NCBI GenBank assembly: GCA_009599575.1
Contig: VWND01000005.1
Coordinates: 434,001 to 498,000 of the forward strand
DNA length: 64,000 bases
Source of the DNA: Blumeriella jaapii
Taxonomy: Eukaryota > Ascomycota > Leotiomycetes > Helotiales > Drepanopezizaceae
Direction of reading: 5' to 3'
Below, in pieces: positions 24,401 through 36,185 of the stretch (the stretch's first letter is position 1; the number at the start of each line of letters is the position of its first letter). The translations under genes and the position numbers were made by a program. The notes under the pieces were generated by a model. That model had not been told where the DNA came from. It ran no database searches and saw only the letters and a program-made list of their open reading frames with translations.

Positions 24401-24578
24401 GGCGACGGCAGCGGTAGCCGGTTCTCGGACGGCGGTCCGCGATGGGACGGCCGCGGCGCCGACGAGCAGCGGCGCGACGGTGCTGGGCAACGCGGGCGTA
24501 GGTGGGAACACGGGGGCGCGAGGGCGCGCCAGTGCTGTTCTCGTAGGGATGGGAGCGCTGATCTGGATCTGGGGTTGA
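21475..24578 (+). CDS. GPI-anchored GH16 beta-glucanase with a WSC domain
   Basis: Eight exons: 21475-21642, 21698-21941, 21994-22047, 22102-22141, 22185-22511, 22647-22763, 22826-23877 and 24013-24578; about 855 residues. A signal peptide (FSLFSIAIWLLVPGVLA) precedes a GH16 laminarinase-type domain with the catalytic motif GEIDIIEG (Glu150, Asp152, Glu155). Other conserved blocks are GAWPAFWMFGPNWP, ATQWTSDYIRIWFFPR, CDIDDNFHDHQIVFD and TTFCGDWAG. A Ser/Thr linker, then a WSC domain (about residues 437-553: WTYQGCL, SCYCG, CPGSPRHSCGG), an Ala/Thr-rich stretch with a Cys pair block (TDLCACAAS, THCGCAD), and a hydrophobic C-terminus (SAVLVGMGALIWIWG) of GPI type. The frame is also open across 23878-24012, but that stretch holds 28 consecutive C and looks like an intron with GT...AG ends and a TTGAC branch site. 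A wall-remodelling enzyme tethered by a carbohydrate-binding module. Confidence 0.85.
23886..23913 (+). repeat. 28-base poly-C run, probably in the last intron of the GH16-WSC gene
   Basis: Uninterrupted C run. Read as coding it would give a poly-Pro block. Its length is probably unreliable in the consensus. Confidence 0.8.
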
Positions 24579-25808
24579 TATGCATGCTGGATGGTTGACG
24601 GTTCTGTTTGTACGCTCATGTCGTTGTGGATGGCTGGCTAGCTTGTGTTGTAACGTTCTTGGTTTTGGGTGGGGGGGGGGGGGGGGGGGGGAGGGGGGTA
24701 GATAGATCTATAGGGAAATAGGATTTGGATCTTTGTTCTTCTGGGCGACGTGGAGAATAATACTTCAGTACCTACTGTACCTGCCTGATGTGTGTTTTGT
24801 TGACATGCGTTTTAGCGAGCTCGCTTCTTCTTTTCTGCGTTTTCGTGTAGTACGTACCTAGGCACGTACAGTACAGTACTACAGTATAAGTACAGTACAG
24901 GACAGTACATTATCACTGTACACAGGCGCCGGGGATCAAGTCTCCAAATACAGTACTTACCTACCTACCTACCTAGTGTCTTTTTCTTTCCGCACCCACG
25001 CCGCCAGTGCGCCGCCGCCGCTGCTGCTGCTGCTGCCAGCCGCACACCAACCTCATCTCACCATGACCATGCGTAGCTAGCTACTGCGTGTACAGTACAG
25101 TAGTGCAGTACATTGTTATGCGCAACGCCTCAACAGTACACACATACATACCTATAGGTACATACAGTCCCATCCATGGACGCAGTACTGTCACAACAAC
25201 AACACCACCACCACCAGAGGAATCGTCGTCGGCCCAGCCCGTCAGTCACGCTTGACAGCGGCGGGAGCGATCCCCGAATGAGCATCGAGGCCGCCGTGCC
25301 AGTGTGTAGATCATCATCACTTACGTTTTTTACTTATGCTTGCTGCGCAGCAGCTGTGTGTACGTACAGTACAGTGCAGTGCTTGACGTGGGGCTTCGTG
25401 CTGTTTGTATGTGTACAGTGCTGTACTATGAATGTATGAATGTATGTATGTATGTATGTATGTATGTATGTATGTATGTAGCTTACAGGAAGTACTTACT
25501 GTACCGCGAGCAGCAGCAGCAGCAGCAGCATCGCAGACGGCGCCATGTCGATCGCTGCGAGTGCGGCCGCCAGCTGAAGGGGCTGGACGTCACGACGGAC
25601 AGGGAGGGACGGACAGGAGCACGCGTCATCGGAAGAAGCAATTCTACACACAGATAACAGGAACGGGGACAGATACTGTCTTTTTCTTCTCTTTGTCTCG
25701 CTTTCTCTCTCTCTCTCTCTCTCCCCCCCCCCCCCCTCTCTCACGGACGAACGACAACCCAATCCTCACCGACGAATCTCCTCCTCCTCCATCATCACCA
25801 CCGCCACC
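24579..25808. repeat. intergenic spacer rich in simple repeats
   Basis: Contains a 21-base G run (24671-24691), many GTAC/CTGTAC strings (24768-24910, 25085-25115, 25355-25425), a (TGTA)n array at 25431-25480, (CAG)n at 25510-25530 and (CT)n plus poly-C at 25700-25740. No gene seen. Confidence 0.7.
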
Positions 25809-26842
25809 ATGCCGACCTTCCTCGTGCACGGCTTCCGCTGGGATCGCATCAGCATCCGCATCCACATCGTGTTGCACGACCTCGACGACGCCGCGCCCGA
25901 GTGGATCGTGGCCCCGGCGACCTCCATCGCGCTCCTCAACTCCTTCTACGCCCTGTATGACTTCCTGCCGCCCTCGACCCCGCCGCCTCTGCCCCCGCCG
26001 TGTGCGCACCCGCCGCTGCCAGCATGGCCGACGGCCTCGCCGGCCGGCCAGCCGACGCGCGCCGAGGACGAGGCGGCGCGCGGGACGCGGCGCCTGAAGG
26101 CCGGTCGGAGCTTCAAGAACCTGCGGGAGATGGTGCGCCGGCCCAAGAGCTCGGGCGGCGCGTTGACGGCGAGGGAGAGGGAGGCGTGTGCGGCTGTCAA
26201 TGGGAGCGGGAATGGGAACGAGAATGGGAATGGGAAGGGACCGGGACATGGACCAGGAGGCAACGGAAATGGGGACGCGAGGCGCAAGGGCAGCGACGCG
26301 GAGAGCAGGACGACGAGGTCCTCTGGTGGGAGGAGCACGCCCGCGACGAACCCGGAACCGGACAAGTACAACCGCAACAAGGAGAAGGACAAGACGAACA
26401 GCAAGACGCCGGCCTTCAATGACTGGAGCGTGTGAAGCTGCTGGAGCAGCATGATCCCGAGGACATGGTGTGCACGAGTCAGCCGCACGCATACGTGGCG
26501 GACTACGTGGTCGAGGTGCCGCTGGGGGTGTCGATCACCGACGCGATGGCTCTCTACGAGGCGAAGCTGAAAGAAGAAGAGGAGGAGGAGGAGGAGAGCG
26601 CGTTGCGCGCGCCTGGGACGTCCGAGATCCCCGCTGTGCCTCCGCTGCCGTATGCCACTGCGGTCAGTGGCAATGGGGGGCTGCTGAGTCCGCCGCCGAG
26701 CGCGGGCGAGCCGCCGCGCAGGGCGAGGCGTGGGTGGTTTCCGAAGCTGAGGGACCAGCTCCAGAAGGATGCCAGTATTGGCTGGCACGTGGTGGTGTGT
26801 GGCGACGAGGAGAGACTGGCGCCGAGTGTCATCGAGGAACAG

Positions 26843-26875
<33 letters not shown>

Positions 26876-26962
26876 GGTGGTGATGGGCAGAGTTACCAGG
26901 AGGAGGGAAAGCAGAAGCGGCCGAAAAGCGCTGGCTTGAAAGGCTTTTTCGGGAAGAAGTAA
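25809..26962 (+). CDS. conserved fungal protein starting MPTFLVHGFRW, unknown function, one-base frame break
   Basis: One exon of 1154 bases, about 384 residues if one base is restored. The N-terminus (MPTFLVHGFRWDRISIRIHIV, APEWIVAPATSIALLNSFY) and the C-terminal blocks (LLEQHDPEDMVCTSQPHAYVADYVVEVPLG, IGWHVVVCGDEERLAPS, GLKGFFGKK) are of a type I have seen conserved across Pezizomycotina, without a secure function. Between them are a basic Ser region (SFKNLREMVRRPKSS) and a low-complexity Gly/Asn and Glu/Asp linker. The frame changes at about 26427-26430: FNDWS ends in one frame and RVKLLEQHDP starts in the next, one base short of AGC-CGT. No signal peptide or membrane segment. Probably cytosolic or nuclear. 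Confidence 0.72.
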
Positions 26963-27113
26963 TGCGAAGAAGGAATGCGAAGAGGCAAACGCCGAATCAT
27001 GAGGAGCACAACTATGTGGCCTGGTGTTTACAGTAGATCGGTAGGCGAAGGAGGGGAAGACAGCAATACCCGAGTGAACGAATGCATGGTCAAGTCGTTA
27101 CTACTTTCTTCTC

Positions 27114-28100
27114 TCATTGCTTGCCCTGGTAATCCCTCTTCCAGATCCTGTCCCACGACTCCTGGTCCACCGCAAACTCCCTGACATAGTCGCTCTCCAG
27201 CTCGTGCGTCCTCCGGCCTAACAACACCATGCTGTGCAGCGGTCCGCCCAGCAGCTCATCAGAATCGCACAGCTGCTTCAACGTCCCGCTCACGAACGTC
27301 TCCGTCCGGCCGCCGACTCTCGCCGCCCCCACGGCCAGACTCTCTCCATCGTAGACGCCGCCCTCTCCGCTCTCCTTCTTCAGCTCCTCAATCTCCAGCA
27401 TCTGGTGCGCGCACTGCGCAACCGTCATGTAGCGCGGCGGCTCGTAGACCTTGCGTCCCCTCGCCATGTTCTCCAGACTCTGTTCCTTGACCTTGATGTC
27501 GAGCAGGACGAGGGTGTGCAGCCCGACGTTCCGGTTCTCGCGCACGCGGTCGTAGAACGATGCCGGCTTCCAGGACTCGGTGAAGAAGACCATCGAGATG
27601 GTCTGTCCGAAGTTGTAGAGCTGGAGGCCCGTCGCGCCTATGGCGGACATGATCGAGGCGTTGGGGATCGTCGAGATCGGGATCTGGAGTTCGCGCGCAC
27701 GGAGAACGAGGTCGGTGTGTGTCGTGGCTCTGCATCCATGTTCTGAGTAGAGGTCCGGTAGTGGGGAGGGAGGTCAATACCCAAACGGATCTCCCACGAC
27801 CAAGAAGGCAACATCGACATTCTGCGCATCGTGCAGGATGTCATCGCTGGCGCTCTCCACCATCTCCCTATCTGCGATGATGACGTCCCGTCCATAGTAT
27901 TTCTCCTACTGCACATCAGCGTCAGCCACAGCCTTTTCGTTGCGAGGAGGGAGGAGGGGTGGTACGAGAATGGGTTGGTCGACGAGGAGGATGCTGGTGT
28001 AGGCTTCGAGGTAGACGCGGCTGCATCTCTTGACGGTCTCTAGGCCTTTGACTGTGATGTCCGTCTCGTCTGAGAGACCGAGGCCGATGAGGTAGAGCAT
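27114..28100 (-). CDS. DPH5: diphthine methyl ester synthase (diphthamide biosynthesis)
   Basis: Three exons: 27966-28100, 27781-27905 and 27114-27729; 291 residues, all phases consistent. Landmarks: [91 protein letters not shown] and [16 protein letters not shown]. The enzyme is a SAM-dependent tetramethylating enzyme that modifies the histidine of eEF2 on the way to diphthamide, in the cytoplasm. Length matches the family (about 285-300). The 5' end faces SNU23 across a 351-bp shared promoter. Confidence 0.93.
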
Positions 28101-28451
28101 TCCAGGTGCGTCGGGTCGTAAGTGAGGGAGGTTTTATGGAAATGAAGAATGGAGATGGAGATGGAGATGGAGATGGAGACGGAGACGGAGATGGAGGGGC
28201 TGAAAAATAAATTCAACCCCACCACGTCGGAACATTCCTGTGCCGTCCGAGCTCGAGCTTGGAGACCGTTCTGGAAGTCCCAAACAGGCAATCCACCACT
28301 ACCTCTCATCCCAACTTCTTTGACAACTACAACAACGGCTCAAGTACAGTCCCGGAGCCTCAACCAAAAGCCAAAAGCCAAAAGCCAAAAGCCACAAACA
28401 ACACCAACTCGATTACACCCTCGATCAGATTGTGCCACCTGCACCGCAACC
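28101..28451. promoter_or_regulatory. bidirectional promoter between DPH5 and SNU23
   Basis: 351 bp between divergent start codons. Contains a (GAGATG)n purine-rich array at about 28150-28195 and an AAAGCCA repeat at 28366-28392. Both genes are housekeeping genes, so a shared constitutive promoter is likely; this is inference from position. Confidence 0.5.
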
Positions 28452-29159
28452 ATGGCGTCCAGGAAAGGCGCCTACGACACTACCGCCTCAGATACCGACT
28501 TCAGAAAGAAGTACGACCGCGCCGAGTACGCGCAGAAAGCCGCCGAGCGCGAAGCCAAAGAGAAAGAAGAGTCGAAAGCGCGCTACGAAGCCAAGCTCGC
28601 GGGCAAGAAGTACTACGCGCCCCTGACGGGCGAGGAGACCCTCACCCAGGCCCGCGCCTCGCGCCTCGACGTCTCTGCCAATGTCGGGAAGGTCACGCTC
28701 ATGCCCGCGGGCGCGGCGACGGGCAAGAGGGGCCGCGGCGCGGGCTTCTACTGCAGCGCGTGCGATCTGACGTTCAAGGACAACCTGCAGTGGGTGGAGC
28801 ACGAGAACAGCATGCAGCATCTGAGGGCGATTGGGCAGACGGGGGAGGTCAAGAGGGCGACGACGCAGGAGGTGCGGGAGAGGATTGAGAGGATTTGGGA
28901 GAGGATGGAGGAGGAGAGGCTGGGCGATGTCAAGACGCTGGAGGAGCGGCTGGAGGTGAGGAAGGAGGAGGACGAGAAGAGGCGCGAGGAGAAGAGGGCC
29001 AAGAGGAAGGAGGTCGTGGAGAGGAAGAAGGCCGTGCGGGAGGGCGCGGTTGAGGTCAAGAAGGAGTACGGTGCGGATGTCAGGGTGGAGGGCGAGCACG
29101 ACGAGGACGACATGATGGCCAGTCTGGGGTTCACTGGGTTTGGGACTTCGAAGAAATGA
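28452..29159 (+). CDS. SNU23: U4/U6.U5 tri-snRNP zinc-finger protein Snu23 (ZMAT2)
   Basis: Single exon, 235 residues, start MASRKGAYDTTASDTDFRKK. The family signature is visible: DFRKKYDRAEYAQKA, a charged helix, RLDVSANVGK, and a U1-type zinc finger C-x2-C-x12-H-x5-H beginning at about residue 101 (YCSACDLTFKDN...EHENSMQHL). Long basic/acidic helices follow and the end is MMASLGFTGFGTSKK, the conserved C-terminal motif. The protein joins the pre-activation spliceosome B complex in the nucleus. Length agrees with fungal homologues. No introns. Confidence 0.92.
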   Translation: MASRKGAYDTTASDTDFRKKYDRAEYAQKAAEREAKEKEESKARYEAKLAGKKYYAPLTGEETLTQARASRLDVSANVGKVTLMPAGAATGKRGRGAGFYCSACDLTFKDNLQWVEHENSMQHLRAIGQTGEVKRATTQEVRERIERIWERMEEERLGDVKTLEERLEVRKEEDEKRREEKRAKRKEVVERKKAVREGAVEVKKEYGADVRVEGEHDEDDMMASLGFTGFGTSKK

Positions 29160-29263
29160 GAGATCCCGGAGTGCTTGTATCTGACGCCAATCGCAAGCTC
29201 CTGCGGCATGGGCTTGCCCATGGCACCCAGCTACATCGTGTTCCATCCTGTCACCGACGCGGC

Positions 29264-29542
29264 TCACCGAGATTGCACAGATCCATCCGCGCTCGACTCT
29301 GCATCCCAAGATTCTCCGGGTCGTCTGTCGAACTCGTCAAGTTCGCTGGGTCCCCAGCACATCGTCTTGGGCGACTGGGTGGGCTGCAGGCCGCACGCAG
29401 ATGCGTGCTGTTGGGCCGAAACCCTGTCGTGGCCGATCGCCGAGACTGAGAGAGTCGTCTGCGCGATGAAGCACACCCAGATGGCGCGTTGCAGCTCTGT
29501 TTGGAGACGAGAGAAGAGTGTGAAGGTTGATAGGGATGCCAT
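29264..29542 (-). pseudogene. possible truncated 2EXR-domain gene
   Basis: A 92-codon frame starting MASLSTFTLFSRLQTELQRA. The opening resembles the first helix of 2EXR domains (FxLFxxLPxELRxxIW), a family common and often decayed in filamentous fungi. After RAIW the resemblance stops and no second conserved block follows. Could be a remnant or chance. Confidence 0.25.
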
Positions 29543-30518
29543 CGTCGCGGCTCCGCAGGCCCATGCTCGGTAGACGTGGGAAATAGGTGGAGGTTGCAAA
29601 GGACGAACGGGCTGCTTCTTTTGGCTTGTTATTTAGTCTCTGTTCTGGCGAGATGACGATTCGACTGACCAGTGATACCCAGAAATGGCCCAATTCCTAC
29701 TGCCTCTTCTCGGCAATGCCACCTGATACCTGGTGCTGTTTGGAGGGCCGGGAACAGTGTATCTGTTTGACGCCGTGATTTCTTTCAATCTCGTTTGGTT
29801 CTGATAGGGCCTACAATTTCAACGCCTTCGCCAGAGACACATGCTCTTGAAGCTCTGTAGATCTCTCCCCTGTGGTAGATTCGCTGCCTTTGACTACACA
29901 TACTTCAAGCATTCTTGTCTGGCGCATGTCCTTCATGCATCTGCCGGGGATAGCATCCACCGTCCTGCAACAGAAGTCCCAAGGAGCAACTAGCACAGTA
30001 GTAATTGGACATACAAACCCCGCCCAACACATCGAACACAGAGGACCGTACTCAGTGCCCGCAAACCAATTGATTGCACACCAATTGCGGAAGAGTTGGA
30101 GGAGGTAGGACTTTGACGCGAGCGAAACGTGTCTACGGCCAATATCTTGTTCTGACCACACTGTCATCATCGGTGCTGAGGAGATTCTCTTCTGATATGG
30201 GCTCTGTTCACGACACACGGTGAAGACGCCGCTCCATCGGCTGTACTGTACGCTTTGGCGCTTCCCCGTAGCTACTGTACAGTTCAGCTGCAGCAGAGTA
30301 TCAAGGCCTCTGCCAGCCGTCTGCCTTTCTTCGAGTGAGTGGACGTGGATGCGTGCAATAGTACGGTATATGTACTCGACGCGGTCTTCCATCTTCCACC
30401 AAACTTCGCTTACGAGCAGAGCAGCCAGCCCCCGCCGAGAGCATGGAGAAGCGCACCGAGTGCAATTCTGTCACACTACAACCCCGCCAACCCTGACATC
30501 GCACCGCAACTCCGCAAC
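29543..30518. other. intergenic, one unsupported ORF
   Basis: Upstream region of HIS5. A 193-codon minus-strand frame (29811-30392) has a high Cys content but no recognisable family or splice-consistent extension, so it is not called. Confidence 0.4.
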
Positions 30519-31884
30519 ATGACAGGAAGAAAGTCGGCTTTCGACCTGCAGACGTGTGCGCGTCCGAATATTCTCTCCCTGGAGCCTTACCGATGTGCGC
30601 GGGAGTACGTATGGCCTGCCTACAGAGACTGTCGGTGGTTAGTTCTCTGACTCGCCCCACCACAGTGACTACAAAGACAACGGCACGAACATCCTCCTGG
30701 ATGCCAACGAAAATGCGTATGGGCCCTCGCTCTCCTTGGGTCAAGCCAATTCCCCCAACTCCACAGACGGCGGAGAACCCCATGTGGCCCTTTGCGGTCT
30801 GCATCGCTATCCAGACCCGCACCAGCACCCTCTCAAGCAGCGTCTCTGCGACCTGCGCAACACCCACCGCCACACCTCCCACGACATCACACCCGAACAC
30901 CTCTTTCTAGGAGTGGGGAGCGACGAAGCAATCGATGCGCTCCTTCGCGTGTTCTGCGTGCCTGGCAGGGACAGGATCGTCGTCTGTCCGCCGACGTACG
31001 GGATGTACGCCGTGTCGGCACACGTAAACGATGTTGGGCTCGTCAAGATCCCTTTGCTGGCCGCGCCGGAATTCGCACTCGATGTGCCGGCAGTGACGGC
31101 AACACTGTCGTCTCCTGACGCGGCGACGATCAAACTCATCTACATTTGCTCGCCCGGCAACCCGACCGGGTCTCTGATCAACAAGGCGGACATACAACAG
31201 CTGCTTGAACATCCCACCTGGAACGGAGTCGTGGTGCTGGACGAGGCTTACATCGATTTCGCACCCGAGGGATCGTCGCTTGCGGAATGGGTGGCCGAGT
31301 GGCCGAACTTGGTCGTGATGCAAACCCTTTCGAAAGCGTTCGGGCTGGCTGGCATTCGTCTCGGTGCGGCGTTCACGGCGCCGCCGATCGCGTCGTTGAT
31401 GAACAACATGAAGGCGCCCTACAACATTGCCAACCCGACCAGCGAGATTGCCATGTCGGCACTGTCGCCCCGCTCCCAGGGTGGGTTGCAGATCATGGAG
31501 TCTAGGAGGGCAGAGATCATCACGCAGAGAGACAGAATGCTCAAGGAGCTGCCAAAGATCACGGGCGTTGGCAGGTTTAGGGGTGGTACCGCCAGTAATT
31601 TCTTGCTGGTAGAAATGCTTAACGCTCAGGGTGAGCCGGATAACGTGACTGCGTTGAAGGTGTACCAGCAATTGGCAGAGAACAAGGGCGTCGTGGTCAG
31701 ATTCCGAGGAAAAGAGCATGGGTGTCTGGGATGCCTGCGAATGACGGTGGGAACCGAAGACGAGGTTACGAGGCTGTTGAAAGAATTAGAATCGGTCCTT
31801 GCACAGGTTCGCGCGGAGAATCAGGCTCCCAACAGGCGTCTGGAGGACAAGAAAGAAATCGAGGCCCAGGCCGTGGTTTCTTAG
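30519..31884 (+). CDS. HIS5: histidinol-phosphate aminotransferase
   Basis: Two exons, 30519-30604 and 30666-31884, with a 61-nt phase-2 intron; 434 residues. A class I/II PLP-dependent fold is clear: LDANENAYGPS, LHRYPDPHQHPLKQ, LGVGSDEAIDALLR, PPTYGMY, ICSPGNPTGSLI, VVLDEAYIDFAPEGS and TLSKAFGLAGIRLG, where Lys252 is the Schiff-base lysine. The C-terminal block VVVRFRGKEHGCLGCLRMTVGT is also conserved. It converts imidazole acetol phosphate to histidinol phosphate in histidine biosynthesis. Start MTGRKSAFDLQTCARPNIL fits the family. Intact. Confidence 0.94.
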
Positions 31885-32275
31885 ATCTGAATGTCGAAGA
31901 TGTTGATCCGAAGCGTAGACACGCGTGTCAGGCCCCATTCATGCAGCCAGCCTCGTGTGGAGCGTAAGGATGGTTGATAGGTAGGGCCCGTTTGCGCTCT
32001 CGTCACTGTTTCACACATGAACCCTTAGACTCATTCATTCTCTCTCGTTCGACTCTGCCAATGACTGAGATCAAGAGATCTCGAAGTTGCTTGTTTCCAT
32101 GGCTGTGTTTTGCTACCAAGGTCGACAGTTGCTCCTTCCCTGTAAGTGGCATCCAGATCCAGCAAGTGCAGAAATCGCTTAATATCTTGGCGGAGTTGGG
32201 GTTTTATTCATTTCGAAATCGCGTCTTGTTCTCTTCTTCTTCTCTGCTTCCAACTCCAACCCCAACCCCTCAACC

Positions 32276-34615
32276 ATGGCGCGACTCCCGAGAGACTTGT
32301 CCGCAGGGGGCGAGGAAATGCTCGAAAGCCCTGACACTGTGACAGACCAAGACCTGTTCCAATTGTCCCAGAGGGTTCTCTCGAGGCGTCTCCCGCTCGT
32401 CACGTCCACACGTGCGACCTTCGGCATCTACCTCCGTTGGCTCGAGGTCCATCGGCAAGAGCCTTCGCCGCGCACGGAACAGTGGTCGAACACGCTGAGA
32501 CATTGGGTCTTCAGTCTCCAGGACAGAGGATTCAGCCAGGACGAGGTCGTACGACAAGTTTCAAAGTGGAAGAGCGAGAAAGGACCGCTTCCCTCGAAGC
32601 CGTTTCGCAATCTGCCGACGACAGCCGAGATCAGAAAGGCATGTGAGGATAGGCCGAACCACCACTCTTGGGGTTTGAAGTGGGAGAAGACAGAGACAGA
32701 GAAGCAAGAGGCACCAGGCACTCACGATGATTGGAGGGGAGAGGTCAGCATGTCGTCGGATAGACACGATATCTATCGCCCACTGAGCTCCGAGTCGATA
32801 TTCCAAGGGCGCAGAGACTACCAGGAGGAAGCTTTGGACAAGAAGGAAAGAAAGCGTGCTGAACAGCTCAAATTTGGTCAACCGCCGCCGGGGAACTACG
32901 TTTGCAACAGATGTGGCCAAAAAGGTAAAGTAACAGAACACAATAGATGCCATATTGCGCTTCTAGATATGCGAAAGCTGATCCAATCTAGGTCACTACC
33001 TGCAGATGTGCCCAACAAACCTGGATCCATCCTTCGACAAGCCACCTAGCGAAGACTACCGTTGCGAGGTCTGTCAAGAGAGCGGGGCTCACTTTAAGTC
33101 GCTCTGTCCCAAGAACACCGATCCATACTCTATCGCACAGAAGCGTAGAGCAAGAGGCATCGCTATACTTACGAAGGGGAGCCAATCCTGGGGTCCCGGT
33201 AGCGGGCCTGGTAGCAGAAGTGAATGGACCGCGGGGTTGTCGAACAGTCCGCCTAACAACCACAGCCCGTAGGTACTGCTTGACTATCCCAGCGAACCTA
33301 GGACTATGTCTCGTCAATGTTCCAAACATTCTTGTGAAAATTTGCTGACCATCGTGTCTCCAGCACACCACCCTTTTCCAAGAAGCTGGAGCTTTTGGAG
33401 TCACTCCAAGATCTAGACGACAAGAAGCAAAGTCTGTCTCGAGAACAGTCAGAACAAATTGGCGATATGATTCGAGAAGGCACTTTGAAACGAGCCAGGG
33501 GTAGCCAATTCCCCTCATCCTTGATTGTCCCCGTGCCATTGATAGACAATAGCTGATTCTCCGTGCTCTACAGTCGAGTCATCACCAAGTGGTAGCCCCC
33601 AAAAACGCAAGTCGCTTAGGATGGATGGCGAAGAAATGGGTGACCTAACTATGAACCTAGTTAACATGATGGCGTGCACCGAGGAGCAAGAGGAATTTCA
33701 TAAGAGCGACACAGAATTGACAGACACCGAAGATACCGATGCAAATGCTCATACCAGAAGCTTAGTCCCTTCCCCCAATTTGAGCTTCACACTCCGTCCA
33801 ATGGAACAAGATCCGACCAAACAATATCCACCCTTCGTTAGAATGCTGATGCGGAAGCGCCCAGAAATGAGGGACCTCGTCAACCATCTGAAGAGACGCA
33901 CGACAGCATATGATTTGTGGGAGGTGGGTGCTTCCTATTTCAATGTTCCTAGAGTGTTTGAGATCACGCAGTTGGTGACTAACGCGTCCTGCAGCAGATT
34001 GCCGAACAAGTAGAGCCTAGTGAGGTGGAGTCAACCGGCTTTTTCTCATACGAAAACGACAAGGAGTCTTTAGTTTCTGGAGAAGCTACAAGTGCGGAGG
34101 TACCAAGCCCAGGCTACATGACGGGAAGCATGATGCAACTCGACGGAACTTGCGAACCAGACTCCACATTCACCTCAGACATTCGCACCAGCAAATTCAC
34201 CAACCAAACGACACTTACGACAAATTTCCGAAGAGAAAAGGTCACACCGGAAGCCAGAAACGATACTGGAGGCACTCTTTCCAAACACACACATCCTCCC
34301 TCTCCACACGTCATGACGCAACCGATAGATCAGAGTGTGAGAGCGGCCGCTGAGAATGCAAATCTGGACGGAAACTCGAAGGCCAGAGCCAGTAAGGTTC
34401 AATTCAAGCAGGCCGGGTTGGAGCAACGCGTCATTACCGGAAGCAAGAGCACAAAAATCGAGGAACTCAAGAAATTCGGCAGTTGTTTCCAACTTACGAC
34501 ACCGGTTCCCGACGACCTCCTACCAATCTTGTCGAACGACCCGGCCAAGCGACTGGAGATTCGGAGGGAATCTGACGCTATGGCCTCGAAGTACGCAGCA
34601 AAACTCAAGGCGTAG
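32276..34615 (+). CDS. double zinc-knuckle protein, unknown role (probably RNA-related)
   Basis: Five exons: 32276-32924, 32992-33268, 33364-33500, 33574-33923 and 33998-34615; 676 residues with every phase consistent. The N-terminal half holds helical sequence (TRATFGIYLRWLEVHRQ, KPFRNLPTTAEIRKACED). Then come two adjacent knuckles: C-x2-C-x4-H-x4-C (CNRCGQKGHYLQMC) and C-x2-C-x5-H-x4-C (CEVCQESGAHFKSLC). Downstream parts are a coiled segment (KKLELLESLQDLDDKKQSLS), an acidic stretch, PPFVRMLMRKRPEMRDLVNHL, and a polar C-terminus. CCHC knuckles usually bind single-stranded RNA or mediate contacts in RNA processing complexes; the exact family is not recognised. The zinc-binding residues are split between exons 1 and 2. 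Confidence 0.8.
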
Positions 34616-34971
34616 CGCACTGTGGCGCGGCCCGCATTCCACATTGCGATCGTTCTCCGCGGGTCCTGGGGAGGATGTTGAGTTGGGCGGACTTAAAGGA
34701 ATCTGATGGAGCATATTCTGAGCACAGCGTTTGGGGGGTACAACGCAGAGTCTTGCATCTGCTTCACAAACGGTCAGACATCAAGCAAACCACACATCTC
34801 TGGCACCTGGGTGTTACTAGCATAGATAAAAATGGCATCCATCGCAGGGAATAGTTTGCGCAACTTGCCCATTTGTGGTTGTTTGACTTTACTCCCAAAC
34901 GCCATTACGCCGCCCAATGCTTAGCTGGTACGCCCTTCCACCTGTACTGTGCTGAATGTACTTCCCTTCCC

Positions 34972-35914
34972 TCACTCCAACTTGTCTAGGTGTTCCAGCC
35001 GCGTCAGAACGACCTGCTTACTCGTCTCTTCGACCTCGCCCGCCAGGAAAACCTCGTCTAGGATCGCGTAGACCTGAAGCATCTGATTAGCAAGCAGAGC
35101 AAACCATACCATCTGCCTCCCTCTCCCCTCCCCTCATTCTCTCCCCTTTCCCTCCTACATCCTGGCCCGTCCTCCATTCCCCACTCACACCTCTCCTCTC
35201 CCCTCCCCTCCCTCCTCCCCCCCACCCATCCCTTCCCTCTCCTCCGCACGCACGCAAGCCCGCCCCCAGCCGCAAGCCCCACGCCAGAGCCGCACAGCAC
35301 GCCGCACGCACCTTGTAGAAGTTAAAGACCAGATCCAGCTCGCACACGTTCCCGAAGAAGCTGTCGAGGACCTCGACAAAGAAGTGGATGGCCTCGAGGT
35401 AGGCCAGCTCGTTGTCGTTGGCGTCGACGCAGACGCAGAAGAAGAGGCCCGCGTAGCGCCGGTACACGATCTTGTTGTTGCGGAACTCGACGAAGTTCGA
35501 CTGGTACTTTTGGTCGCGCGGGGCGACGAGCCGGTGCACCTGTCGCGGGGAGCGGGCGGACATGTTAGCTCGGCTGCGGTGTGTCGTGTGTGCTTTGGAG
35601 GGAATGTGATGGGGTGGAACGGGGAGGAGAACGGGGAGGGGGGATTACCTCGCCTTTGAGCTTGATCTTCTCTTCGTCGTTGTAGGGCGCGTACCATTTC
35701 GCGAGACGGGTTTTGCCTCTTGAGGAGAGAGAGAGAGCGTGGATGTTAGCTACCTCTCCATCCAAAGCTTTTCGGATATCGATTGGGGGTGCTGGGGAGC
35801 TGGGGAGCTGGGGTTCTTGATACGAAGCATTTCTGGAGGGCGACGACTTTGGGATGGAGAGAGAGGGAGGGGGCCATACTGTCGGTTCTGGATCAGGATG
35901 AAGGAGAGCACCAT
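34972..35914 (-). CDS. APS2: AP-2 clathrin adaptor small subunit, sigma
   Basis: Four exons: 35880-35914, 35649-35718, 35312-35539 and 34972-35073; 144 residues, like yeast and animal sigma2 (142-147). Near-diagnostic sequence: [73 protein letters not shown] and [19 protein letters not shown]. The subunit is part of the core that binds dileucine cargo signals at the plasma membrane. The last intron (35074-35311) is unusually pyrimidine-rich and 238 nt long. With the Syp1-type adaptor at 4-7 kb, this is the second early-endocytosis gene in the window. Confidence 0.94.
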
Positions 35915-36088
35915 CTTGGATTGCGGGCGCTCATGCGCGCTGGCTGGATGGGAGGTGGTTCGCGAGAGCTGGCTGCGGCTGTCGAGGAGGAGGTGAGGTC
36001 GTGCGATTACGGTGCCCGGGGTCTTGGCGGAGAGGACTCGTTCGTGGGGTTGGCTGCGGTGATGCGGTGTCAGAGGGGGGGCTTGTCC

Positions 36089-36185
36089 TTGAATTGAATT
36101 GGCTGAATTTGAGTTGGCTGGATTTGGGTTGACTGGGTTTGAGTTGATTGGGTTTGAATCGACTGGGTTTGAACTGAATTGAAGT
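36089..36185. repeat. degenerate minisatellite of about 16-bp units
   Basis: Successive variants of GGTTTGAGTTGATTG and TGAATTGAATTGG upstream of the AP-2 sigma gene. Confidence 0.7.

Noticed and set aside
22803..24578. Poly-proline block in the GH16-WSC protein
   Set aside because: The 28-C run lies between good GT and AG sites with a branch-like TTGAC, so an intron is more likely than coding poly-Pro.
29811..30392. 193-codon minus-strand ORF upstream of HIS5
   Set aside because: No domain, no splice-consistent extension, composition like random open frame.
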